Shown here: one piece after another, positions 1 to 8,081 of the stretch
Layout of the letters: each line of letters starts with the position of its first letter
Position numbering within the stretch: position 1 is the stretch's first letter
Notes under the pieces: model-generated
Told to the model about the DNA's origin: nothing
The model's input: only the letters and a program-made list of their open reading frames with translations
Database searches by the model: none
Source: Clostridia bacterium
Lineage (GTDB): Bacteria > Bacillota > Clostridia > Oscillospirales > Acutalibacteraceae
Assembly (NCBI GenBank): GCA_017416765.1
Contig: JAFQBE010000005.1
Coordinates: 1-64,000 of the forward strand
Direction: 5' to 3'
DNA length: 64,000 bases
Made by a program: the position numbers and the translations under genes

Positions 1-1344
1 AGCTGTGCCGCAATGCTCACAAATTGCCTTTGCATTTACGGTTGCGTTGCCGCCGCTGTGTTCGGCATAATTAACTATTTCACCGCACTCGGGGTCGGTA
101 CATTCAAGCCAATGCGCAGTTTCGTCAGCACTCCACTTTTCAGCAGGTGTACAGATGTGTTCGGGCTTATTTTCAACCTTAACGGTGCAGGTATCAACAA
201 AGCCGCGTTCAACATGAGTTGCGGTAATAGTTGCTTCACCCTCGGCAAGGGCGGTAATTCTGCCCGAATACGGGTCAACCTTTACAACCTCGGGGTTGCT
301 TGATACATAATCGCACGCAGTCCAGACAGCCTCGGAAGGATAAGTCTTTGCCTCAAGGTCAACAACTTCGCCAACTTCAACGCTTATATTCTCGCTGTCA
401 AAGGCTATGTGGGTTGCAGGTTCAACATAGGTAACATTGATATTATATCCGGGGTAATCTTCAAATACTTTCAGCCATTCGCTATCAGGCGCGCAAGCAA
501 AATTAAGCGTACCTTGCCACTCTCCATACTCGGGATACCAAGAAGAGTCATAGCGACCGAAAAAATGTGATCTTATATTTTCATATGAAAGATTTGAAGG
601 AAGATAAAATAAACAACTGTTAAAATTATATTCAAATATCCATTCAGAAAAAATTGTATCTCTTGATGGTGCCACTATAAAATCCAACATATCTATCCCA
701 TAAAGAAAGTTATAATTATAGTCGATATAATCCGATTCAGGTAAAACAACACTTCTTTTTTCGAAATTGGTATATAAGAAATCAAACGGTCGCCCACGAA
801 TTATTTTTAAGCTTTTCGGAAATTCATAGCAATAAAATCCGGATAAAGACCAATTCTCAATAACTTCATATCCTTCGGGAATTACTATTTTTGAAACATA
901 ATCTAACCCTATATCTGATTCCCAAGGAAAACCTTCTTCAAAATAATATTCCCAATCAATATTTTCGTCATATTCTATAAACCAAAACACATCAAGAGCT
1001 GTATTGCTTCCGATAGTTGTTACAGGATAACCGCCCAAAACAGTCGGAAGGGTAAGAACAATTTTTTCAGGACCCCTATATTGAATATGTACATTGAGAA
1101 GCACAGCTTCACCATTATTAACAGTATAGATATAATCGACATTATCAACTTCCTCGTGATAAAGTTCATCAATTGAATAGCCTGTGACCTGCATTAAATA
1201 GCTTAAGCTGTGATTATATTCTTCTATATCCACTTCATTCCGATCTTTTTCCTCAGGCAAGGCAGCTGATGTTGTTATGGGTACAGAAACGAATAATAAG
1301 ACAACACAAAGAAAAGTAGAAATAAATCGCAATGTCTTTTTCAT
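1..1344 (-). CDS. Secreted LRR-like/Ig-like (Big_2) surface protein, C-terminus cut by window edge
   Basis: An open frame runs from ATG at 1344 to the left edge with no stop (448 codons visible). GAGGAG sits just upstream, and residues 1-27 form a signal peptide (MKKTLRF followed by a hydrophobic core). Residues ~75-160 contain BspA/LRR_5-like phrases such as GGYPVTTIGSN and VIPEGYEVIENW. Residues ~309-394 form a bacterial Ig-like group 2 domain (NISVEVGEVVDLEAK, then SSNPEVVKVD and GEATITATH). From ~395 a Cys/His-rich segment begins, with HWLECTDPECG and CEHCGT, of the kind repeated in many clostridial surface proteins. It is probably cell-surface or secreted; the ligand is unknown. What follows the Cys/His segment lies outside the window, so the total length and the anchor are unknown. 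Confidence 0.85.
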   Translation of the reverse strand, partial: MKKTLRFISTFLCVVLLFVSVPITTSAALPEEKDRNEVDIEEYNHSLSYLMQVTGYSIDELYHEEVDNVDYIYTVNNGEAVLLNVHIQYRGPEKIVLTLPTVLGGYPVTTIGSNTALDVFWFIEYDENIDWEYYFEEGFPWESDIGLDYVSKIVIPEGYEVIENWSLSGFYCYEFPKSLKIIRGRPFDFLYTNFEKRSVVLPESDYIDYNYNFLYGIDMLDFIVAPSRDTIFSEWIFEYNFNSCLFYLPSNLSYENIRSHFFGRYDSSWYPEYGEWQGTLNFACAPDSEWLKVFEDYPGYNINVTYVEPATHIAFDSENISVEVGEVVDLEAKTYPSEAVWTACDYVSSNPEVVKVDPYSGRITALAEGEATITATHVERGFVDTCTVKVENKPEHICTPAEKWSADETAHWLECTDPECGEIVNYAEHSGGNATVNAKAICEHCGTA

Positions 1345-1453
1345 CTATTTATTCTCCTCGCAAATAATATTTTATATTATGTTGTTGTTTCGATGATTTT
1401 AATGTTCAAAACAGCATCTCTGTACCTAATAAAAAGCCTATATTATTAATATA

Positions 1454-3505
1454 TTACGAGTCAGCGTTAGGAAGCTGTGCGTTTTTCATTAAATCATCCA
1501 TAGCTACAATTTTATTATTATTAATTCTAAAACAATTTGATGAATAAGCACCAATAAACGTTCCCGTTTGATTATTGGTAGGTCTATAATGGGTACTGCC
1601 ATCAGGCAAAGATGTTTTTAAATAATAATACCAACTAGTTCTGTTCAAATAACCAAAACTATTATAGATATTGTTTTCAAAATGCAACCATGGAAAGCTT
1701 TTACCTTTTTTATATAGCTCACATCCTCTTGTTACTTGCAGAGGACACTTAGCCACTTCACACTCATCTGTTGCTACAGGAAATGTACACAAAAAAACAA
1801 ATGGCGGTTGAGATGATTCGGAATTTTTGTTGGTCATATAACAGTTTCTTAATGTTAAACCACTCAACAAACTATTAATTTCAGAAAACCTGAAAACTTC
1901 TTGACTTGGATTAAACGAAAGTATGCAATTATCAAAAAACTCTCCCAACTTGACTTTACAATCGTTAAAACCGTTGAAATATTCCTCAAGCTCAGTAAAA
2001 GTAGACCCAAAATTACACCCTGTAAATTTAAACCAAAAGCTGGCTATATCTTTATTTTCACCAATAAAAGCACGTTTTGAACCCGGATATTCCTCGCACA
2101 TCTTTTTATAATAAGATTCATTATTCAGTTCTTTTGTAGTTCTGTGTGATCCGATATAATAAACATCAGAATTCTGCATCCAGAAATGTGATGCGTTTTC
2201 CGCATAAATAAATGTGCTGGCATCATCAAGATTAGCTATATGCCTTGTTTGCGAAAGATTACAATTAGATATTATGCAATTCCACGAAGAAGACAAACCA
2301 AGAAGACGATTTATTTGAGTAGCCAAAATACTATCTGAAATGATATTTTCGCTTATAAGACCAAATTTCATACAATGATCTGCATCATGCATTACAATAT
2401 CCGTATAAAACTGGTTGCGGGAAATATCCGCTAAATAAGGCTCATTATCAAGGGCATAATGTTTGTGAATGGCACCACCGTTTACATGACCCAAAGTGGT
2501 ATTATTAACCCTTATATTTGAGCAGTTTGAGGAAAGATATAGGTTATGGTCACGATCATCAACGGAAAGCTGCGAATAAATCCTGCTGTTTTTTATTATT
2601 ATACCATCAATCTCGCTTATGTTCAAGCCCATACCGGTATTATTCACGGTACAATTATCAATCAGCCAGTTTTTATTAATAATTTCGGGAACAAAGAATT
2701 CTGAATCATCTCCGCTTGAAGCATTATTTTGCGTAAATGAATGAAAAGCATAGCTGAACCAATCGACATTAACATTGCGCAGAACAAAGTTTTTAACGCA
2801 ACAGTGAAAAGCGTTATCTTCATTTCCGTCTACTTCAACCATCGTTTCCTCATTAGTTTCTTCGTCCTTTACCTTTTTTGGTATTTTGACTATGCGACCT
2901 TTTATATTAAGGTTACGGATTAAAATATTATCCCTAGAATTTTGACATTGGAAAATATCCTGCTGACCGCTGTCATATTCTATAACCTTTATCTGCGCGT
3001 TATTGCCTTCTATAACAGTATTAGAATGTAATAATATCACGTATGGCGTTATATAGTAGGTTTTTCCGGCTGAAAATTCAAAGACATATCCGTTTTGGGT
3101 TGTGTAATAAAAGCCTACATTGATTAAGCGACGATTGAATCGGGCAAATCCCTCATCATTGGGCAGAATACCAATCTGTTCTGCAATGACTTTGTCATTT
3201 TGCGGAACAAGCTGAAAAGCATAATCCAAATTATATTGCCACAAATAGCCCTGACCAAAATAAAAAACAATGTCATTTTCAGTTGAATTTTTTTTAGTGA
3301 CTTGATTATAATCTCTGTCATTTACCCAATCTGTTGTAAATTGATTATTAACAACCTTATACACAGCTGCGCCGCCGTCCCCAGAGGTGTAAAAGCCCAT
3401 GGTTTTAATATAAGTCGGGTTTTGCTCGTTTCTGTAGGCAGAATCGGAATATTGGCTGTTGAGCAAAACATCGTTAAAAAATGTTTCGGCATATATTATA
3501 TTCAT
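1454..3505 (-). CDS. Right-handed beta-helix (pectate-lyase/tailspike-like) protein, 683 aa
   Basis: The gene begins at ATG 3505 behind AAGGAAG and lies 32 bases downstream of its paralogue, so the two are probably cotranscribed. Residues 37-50 carry the GFYTSGDGGAAVYK motif found at the N-terminus of many beta-helical polysaccharide-binding or tailspike-like proteins. Residues ~150-600 consist of short strands rich in Asn and Ile (NVDWFSYAF, NCTVNNTGMGLN, NCNLSQTRHIANL) typical of parallel beta-helix coils. No signal peptide, membrane segment or sorting motif is visible, which is odd for a carbohydrate-active fold. The substrate and any catalytic residues cannot be assigned. A prophage tail-fibre origin is possible, but no other phage genes are nearby. 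Confidence 0.75.
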   Translation of the reverse strand: MNIIYAETFFNDVLLNSQYSDSAYRNEQNPTYIKTMGFYTSGDGGAAVYKVVNNQFTTDWVNDRDYNQVTKKNSTENDIVFYFGQGYLWQYNLDYAFQLVPQNDKVIAEQIGILPNDEGFARFNRRLINVGFYYTTQNGYVFEFSAGKTYYITPYVILLHSNTVIEGNNAQIKVIEYDSGQQDIFQCQNSRDNILIRNLNIKGRIVKIPKKVKDEETNEETMVEVDGNEDNAFHCCVKNFVLRNVNVDWFSYAFHSFTQNNASSGDDSEFFVPEIINKNWLIDNCTVNNTGMGLNISEIDGIIIKNSRIYSQLSVDDRDHNLYLSSNCSNIRVNNTTLGHVNGGAIHKHYALDNEPYLADISRNQFYTDIVMHDADHCMKFGLISENIISDSILATQINRLLGLSSSWNCIISNCNLSQTRHIANLDDASTFIYAENASHFWMQNSDVYYIGSHRTTKELNNESYYKKMCEEYPGSKRAFIGENKDIASFWFKFTGCNFGSTFTELEEYFNGFNDCKVKLGEFFDNCILSFNPSQEVFRFSEINSLLSGLTLRNCYMTNKNSESSQPPFVFLCTFPVATDECEVAKCPLQVTRGCELYKKGKSFPWLHFENNIYNSFGYLNRTSWYYYLKTSLPDGSTHYRPTNNQTGTFIGAYSSNCFRINNNKIVAMDDLMKNAQLPNADS

Positions 3506-3537
3506 TTCTTCACTTCCTTATTGTATTTAAATTTCAT

Positions 3538-5352
3538 TTACTGGTATTCCTTCGTTTCGTTTATGGTTGTGCCTTCGCCGCGTATGGGAGTTGACGAACG
3601 CATATTACACCTTGCAAAAACATTGTGGTTTGTTGTGTCGGCAACCGCTATGCCGTTTGTAACCTTGGCAAATAGCGGGAAGGTTTCCACACCGTCTGCC
3701 GTTTCGGAATAGGTATAGTTTTCAAAGAAGCAGTTATATACAACAATATTGTCGTATGTCTTGGCATCGTTCAACATAAAATACGGTGCGTTACAAGGAG
3801 CGTCATTAACAAAGCGGCAGTTTTTGATAATGACTTTTGAACTCTTTTCTACTTCGCTGCTTTCTTCGTTAACAATTGTTTTGGTTGCTAAGGTAATACC
3901 CGGTTTATAATCGGTTATTGTACCGTTTGAATTAAAGGTTGCAAAATTTTTCTGATAGCTTCTGAACTCACAAGCATCAAAGGTTTGCACTGCAGCATTA
4001 TTATAATTACCGGTATATCCGATAGTACCAAAGCCGATTGCATTATCGCCCATATCCGATTTCTGCAATGTACAATCAACGAAAGTAAGCTCTGCCGTTT
4101 CGTCTGACACGGCTCCCTGATAATACTTCTGAAAATTTGCAGGAAATTCAAATTGTGTTTTTGTAAATTTGGCTTTTACATATGTAACTAAATTTAGCAT
4201 CCAACCTGTCGAATCATTAACCACAAAAGATGAATTAACAACATCTACATTTTCTGAATTATTAAGCAGCATGCCTATGCGTGCATTTATAACCATAGCA
4301 TTAGCAAAACGCACAGGTATATTGTTTGTTTGAATGGAAATTGCATTGCCTGATACACCGTCAATCAAAAGGTTTTTGATAAAAATGCTGTTTGTTGCAT
4401 CGCTGTCCCAAACACCGTTTGCAATCGACACCGCACCTCCAGATGAATTAAAAACCGACAAATCTTCAACATTTGCACCAAAGCAATTGCCTTCTAATTT
4501 CAAGCCAAAGCCAGAAACTGCATCCGGGTAGATTTCCGTATTTGCATGGTCAATGCGAAGATTACGGATTTTAACATTTGTTGCATCTTTGAAATAAAGA
4601 CCGTTACAAACATCTTCGGCAATACAGTCAATTACACTTATATTTTCGCATAAATCAATTCCTGCTGATGTTGTGTTAAGAGCATAACCTGCACACATAA
4701 AATGGATATTATTTAAAACAAAATTATGCGTTTCGGTAACAGATATAGCTGTTCGCTCGTTAAACGGATATTCACTATACATCGTTCCAGCTATGAACAT
4801 ATCCCAAAACTCAGTTTTTGAAAAGCCATCATTATTATTGCAATCAACAATAAACATTGATGCTGTTTCGTTTTCAGTATTTAACAAAAGCCGTGCATTA
4901 TTACCTAACAGTTTAACAGGTGTATCAATGATAATATTTTCAGACACAAAATAATCTTTAGTTCTGAACGCAACAACCGGTGCAGCTTTAACTGCCTGTT
5001 CAATTGCATTTTTGTTTAAACTTGCAATGTTCAAATAGTGTGCAAGAATTTCATCGGCTGTATATTCACGATCCGATAATTCCACATTGCCCTTTGCACC
5101 AAATTGCTCAACATAAACCGAATTATTTTCAGGAATAAGTTCGAGGGTTAGTTCTTTGCAAACAAATGTTCGTCCGTCGATTTCAAGAGTATTACTTGTT
5201 GTTTCGTTGGAAACAGAAATAACTTTAAATACAGCTGCGCCGCCGTCACCTGCCGCGTCGAAACCAAGGGTCTGAACATAGTCGCCCTCAATCTCACTAA
5301 AATTATCCTGTGCAAAAAATGCTGATAAAGATTCGTATGTTTTAATATTCAT
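3538..5352 (-). CDS. Right-handed beta-helix (pectate-lyase/tailspike-like) protein, paralogue, 604 aa
   Basis: Start chosen at ATG 5352 (MNIKTYESL), which has AGGAAG about ten bases upstream. The frame stays open to 5439, but that extra Lys-rich N-terminus has no good ribosome site. Residues 29-43 carry LGFDAAGDGGAAVFK, matching the motif in the downstream paralogue. The rest is a series of beta-helix coils with phrases like NISVIDCIAEDVCNGLYF, NVKIRNLRID and SIFIKNLLIDGVSG. It ends 32 bases before the next gene, which shares the architecture but has diverged extensively, so this is an old tandem duplication. No secretion signal is visible. Function beyond a probable glycan-binding or glycan-cleaving beta-helix is unknown. 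Confidence 0.75.
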   Translation of the reverse strand: MNIKTYESLSAFFAQDNFSEIEGDYVQTLGFDAAGDGGAAVFKVISVSNETTSNTLEIDGRTFVCKELTLELIPENNSVYVEQFGAKGNVELSDREYTADEILAHYLNIASLNKNAIEQAVKAAPVVAFRTKDYFVSENIIIDTPVKLLGNNARLLLNTENETASMFIVDCNNNDGFSKTEFWDMFIAGTMYSEYPFNERTAISVTETHNFVLNNIHFMCAGYALNTTSAGIDLCENISVIDCIAEDVCNGLYFKDATNVKIRNLRIDHANTEIYPDAVSGFGLKLEGNCFGANVEDLSVFNSSGGAVSIANGVWDSDATNSIFIKNLLIDGVSGNAISIQTNNIPVRFANAMVINARIGMLLNNSENVDVVNSSFVVNDSTGWMLNLVTYVKAKFTKTQFEFPANFQKYYQGAVSDETAELTFVDCTLQKSDMGDNAIGFGTIGYTGNYNNAAVQTFDACEFRSYQKNFATFNSNGTITDYKPGITLATKTIVNEESSEVEKSSKVIIKNCRFVNDAPCNAPYFMLNDAKTYDNIVVYNCFFENYTYSETADGVETFPLFAKVTNGIAVADTTNHNVFARCNMRSSTPIRGEGTTINETKEYQ

Positions 5353-5511
5353 AAATATTAATCTTCCTTTCATAATAAAAAATTGTTTCTTTTTCAAAAT
5401 AATGGTTTTCTTTTTGTTTCTTCTTTTTGATTTGTTCATCTTATTGGCTTAATTGTTGCTATGTCATTTCAATTCACCTCCTTGGGATTTATTCCCTCCC
5501 TTGCTTTATAT

Positions 5512-5539
5512 TCTATACTGAATTTTCAACATTTGGCAA
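5512..5539 (-). promoter_or_regulatory. Candidate sigma-A promoter for the beta-helix operon
   Basis: On the minus strand, TTGCCA (5539-5534), a 16-base spacer and TATAGA (5517-5512) precede the operon. Downstream, a strong AAGGAGG (5484-5478) serves only the three-codon frame ATG-ACA-TAG (5467-5459) before the real gene start at 5352, leaving a leader of roughly 150 bases. Confidence 0.4.
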
Positions 5540-5591
5540 TACTTCCGAACAAATGTTCGCAATTTGTTTACAATTTAACGAAAAAACAAAA

Positions 5592-5615
5592 GAGCCGTAC
5601 CGATTAGGTACAGCT
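5592..5615 (-). terminator. Rho-independent terminator after the DUF4474 gene
   Basis: Inverted repeat GAGCcGTACC / GGTACaGCTC with a five-base loop. In the minus direction it is followed by a T-rich tract (TTTTGTTTTTTC). It lies 8 bases beyond the stop of the gene at 5623-6489. Confidence 0.75.
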
Positions 5616-5622
5616 CATAGTT

Positions 5623-6489
5623 TTACCATTTAAGAGAAACAGTTGTGCCGTCTGTAGTGCATTTAATATCGGGGTAAAGCTTTGTGCCCTTGATAAATGC
5701 TTTACACATTTCTTCATTCGGAAATTCAATTTCGCTTTCAAGGGTGAGTGAACCGGGTTCTTTTTTGCCGTCGGAAAGCTTAAAGCCCGTCATCCACCAT
5801 GTGTTGATTTCTGTGCGGTTGATATAAACCTCTGTGCTGTCATAAAGCTTCATTGTCATGGGCATCATGTCGCTGTCTTCTGCACAGTTGAAAAACAGAC
5901 CGTTTACTGTGCCTTCGGGGCGGTTGTATATACCTATTTCAGCACCGACAAGCAGATTCCATGCGTAGTTGCCTTTCCATATCTGAATCATCCAGTCCTG
6001 ACCGTCATACTTGAAGAAAATGCGGCGGGTTATGTAATCAAAGCCTATTGTTTTTGCGGCAATGTCATACATTGGTGTGAAACCGAACTGACGCTGCCAG
6101 CAGCCGTTCATAGCATAAAAGGTTTGGCTGTGTGCGTTGTAGCCAAAGCCTGAATCAAATACACCCTGGTCATAGTGTCCGCCGAAAACCTCACCCGATT
6201 TAGAATCGTAGTATGTGTGTATTGAGCAGTCTATAACCTCGCCGTCATTCTGCGTATATTTGATGTGGAATTCGTTTACAGTTGAATTTTCAATCGGTAC
6301 AAGGTGTACTGTCATGTCGTTAAGACCGGACTTGAGAAATTCGAAAACAGTTGAGAAGTTGTTAAGAATGGGTATAGAAACACCCGCGGATTCCTCCTGG
6401 TTTTCTTCAGGCTGAGTTGCACCGACAGATAAGCTGACTGTTGAAAAGCACAGCACAAGCACCATAAGCAATGATATTATTTTTTTCAT
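5623..6489 (-). CDS. Secreted DUF4474-type protein, 288 aa
   Basis: Residues 1-24 form a clear signal peptide (MKKIISLLMVLVLCFSTV, cleavage near VGA). The remainder looks like the DUF4474 family of clostridial secreted proteins, from memory of its pattern FFKYDGQDWMIQIWKGNYAW followed by GAEIGIYNRP and, later, an NRTEINTWWMTGF-type tail. The family is of unknown function. The protein is rich in aromatic residues, as in a compact beta fold. The gene is a single unit: its own promoter lies at 6519-6546, a terminator at 5592-5615 follows it, and the permease terminator lies upstream. No partner is evident. Confidence 0.75.
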   Translation of the reverse strand: MKKIISLLMVLVLCFSTVSLSVGATQPEENQEESAGVSIPILNNFSTVFEFLKSGLNDMTVHLVPIENSTVNEFHIKYTQNDGEVIDCSIHTYYDSKSGEVFGGHYDQGVFDSGFGYNAHSQTFYAMNGCWQRQFGFTPMYDIAAKTIGFDYITRRIFFKYDGQDWMIQIWKGNYAWNLLVGAEIGIYNRPEGTVNGLFFNCAEDSDMMPMTMKLYDSTEVYINRTEINTWWMTGFKLSDGKKEPGSLTLESEIEFPNEEMCKAFIKGTKLYPDIKCTTDGTTVSLKW

Positions 6490-6518
6490 TGTATTCTTTC
6501 CTTTCTTTCAAATTGTGT

Positions 6519-6546
6519 ATAATAGTTTATACGCAAACCTTTACAA
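6519..6546 (-). promoter_or_regulatory. Candidate promoter of the DUF4474 gene
   Basis: Minus-strand TTGTAA (6546-6541), 16-base spacer and TATTAT (6524-6519), about 30 bases before the start codon and downstream of the previous operon's terminator. Confidence 0.4.
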
Positions 6547-6590
6547 TAGTACCATATCTGTCAAGTATTTACAAGAAATAAAAATAAACT

Positions 6591-6617
6591 GCAGGTAAAC
6601 TCCATGAGCTTACCTGC
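6591..6617 (-). terminator. Terminator of the GH38/permease operon
   Basis: Perfect 8-base arms GCAGGTAA / TTACCTGC with a short loop, 20 bases after the permease stop. In the minus direction it is followed by a T-rich run (AGTTTATTTTTATTTC). Confidence 0.75.
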
Positions 6618-6637
6618 AAAATTGTGTATAAAAGTTG

Positions 6638-8005
6638 TCAGCTTTTCTTCTTTTCTTTTGCAAAGAACATACCTGCAACGGTAATTACCGCAAAGATTAT
6701 AAGGTAGCCTATAACATATGTGCGGTGTGAAAATACTGTTGCAACCATCATGAATGAACTGCCGCATATTGCAAGCGCGGGTGCAAAAAATCGCTTGAAA
6801 ACGCCGACATCTTTAAGCTTTAACATCATCATAAAGAAAATGGGAATGTAGAGTGAGTAGATTGTAACAATCGGAAGCTCTGTCGGGTCGAATGCGAAAA
6901 TACCCCAGCTTGCGCCAAAGCTTGAAAACTGCGAGCAGTAGAAGAACAACAGCCATGCCATTGTTGCAAAAAGTCCGATTATACCGGAGTTGGGTGTCAT
7001 ATTTGTTTCGTTGTCAACCTGTACGAACATTTTGGGCTTGGGACCTTCCTTACGGGCTGCAAGTGAATACATGCCGCGGGAGGTAGCAACCATAAGTCCG
7101 TTAAGCGTACCGAAACAGGAAATAATAACGAAAACAAAAATACCGGTGCCGCCGATATTTCCGAAGACTGCGGTGAATGCACTCTTTGCAGCTGTCTGAC
7201 CGTTAGCCATCATTTCAGCGTTGGGGATAGGACCTGCAAGGCCTACATAGTAAAGAATATAAATAACAATAACTGCAAGTGAACCGAAAACAAGTGCTCT
7301 GGGCAGGTTCTTTTTAGCGTCTTTAAGCTCTGCGTTTATGGTTGTTGCAACAATCCAGCCGTCATACGCAAAGGCTGTTGCACAAACCGCCATGAACAGC
7401 GCTGTGCTTGTTTTTACAGGTTCAACTACCGTTGTAAAGTTTTCAAGGGTATGGCCCTTGGAAAGTCCGTAAACAGTGCCGAAAATTGCCATAAGGAACA
7501 GGGGGATAAGCTTTATAACTGTTGTTGAAACCTGAATTTTGCCCGCTATAATGGGGGAAAGCAGATTAATGGCAAAGCTTAAAATAAGGTAGAAGGCTGC
7601 AAGCGTCATACAAAGACCGCCCGTGATATCGGCAGCATCGTGGAAGAACAGCACAAGGGTATAGCGTGCCGTCAGCCAGGCAAGTGCCATTGTAAGGCAG
7701 GGATAGTAGATTATTGATGTGAACCAACCGATAAAGTAGGCATATTTTTTGCCGACCATTGATTCGGCGTAGTCAACAAGACCGTTAACCTTTTCTATTC
7801 TGTTTGCAAGAATTGAAAATGCGTATGCGCAGGCGAGCATAATCAGACCGCCTATAAGCCAGGAAACAATACCGATTTTAAGGTTGCCGCCTGTTGCGCT
7901 GAGAATTTTTTCTGCTTTGAAGAATACACCGCTACCTACAACAACGCCCGTAACCATGGCTATTGCAGTTGGCAGACCGTATCTTTTGTTCAATGTGTTT
8001 GCCAT
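6638..8005 (-). CDS. APC-family amino acid permease (SteT/LAT-like), 455 aa
   Basis: The protein has about twelve hydrophobic segments and the first-helix signature of the amino acid-polyamine-organocation superfamily (VTGVVVGSGVFFKAEKIL, residues ~18-35), the unwound GSG of TM1. The length is normal for the family. The CAYAFSILANRIEKVNG stretch and the GLMVATSRGMYSLAARKEGP loop resemble serine/threonine exchangers of the SteT type, but the substrate is not determinable. It sits in the inner membrane and would import or exchange an amino acid. It starts at ATG 8005 behind CGGAGTG, 76 bases after the glycosidase-like gene, with no terminator between, so the two are probably one operon. Confidence 0.88.
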   Translation of the reverse strand: MANTLNKRYGLPTAIAMVTGVVVGSGVFFKAEKILSATGGNLKIGIVSWLIGGLIMLACAYAFSILANRIEKVNGLVDYAESMVGKKYAYFIGWFTSIIYYPCLTMALAWLTARYTLVLFFHDAADITGGLCMTLAAFYLILSFAINLLSPIIAGKIQVSTTVIKLIPLFLMAIFGTVYGLSKGHTLENFTTVVEPVKTSTALFMAVCATAFAYDGWIVATTINAELKDAKKNLPRALVFGSLAVIVIYILYYVGLAGPIPNAEMMANGQTAAKSAFTAVFGNIGGTGIFVFVIISCFGTLNGLMVATSRGMYSLAARKEGPKPKMFVQVDNETNMTPNSGIIGLFATMAWLLFFYCSQFSSFGASWGIFAFDPTELPIVTIYSLYIPIFFMMMLKLKDVGVFKRFFAPALAICGSSFMMVATVFSHRTYVIGYLIIFAVITVAGMFFAKEKKKS

Positions 8006-8081
8006 ATTATCACTCCGAATATATTTATTTTCCTGAACATATAGAGTTTATGCTATTTTAAAAGAATAGGCAAGAGTTTTT

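Noticed and set aside
1454-5352. Prophage tail-fibre genes
   Set aside because: The beta-helix fold fits, but there are no other phage structural, lysis or packaging genes around them.
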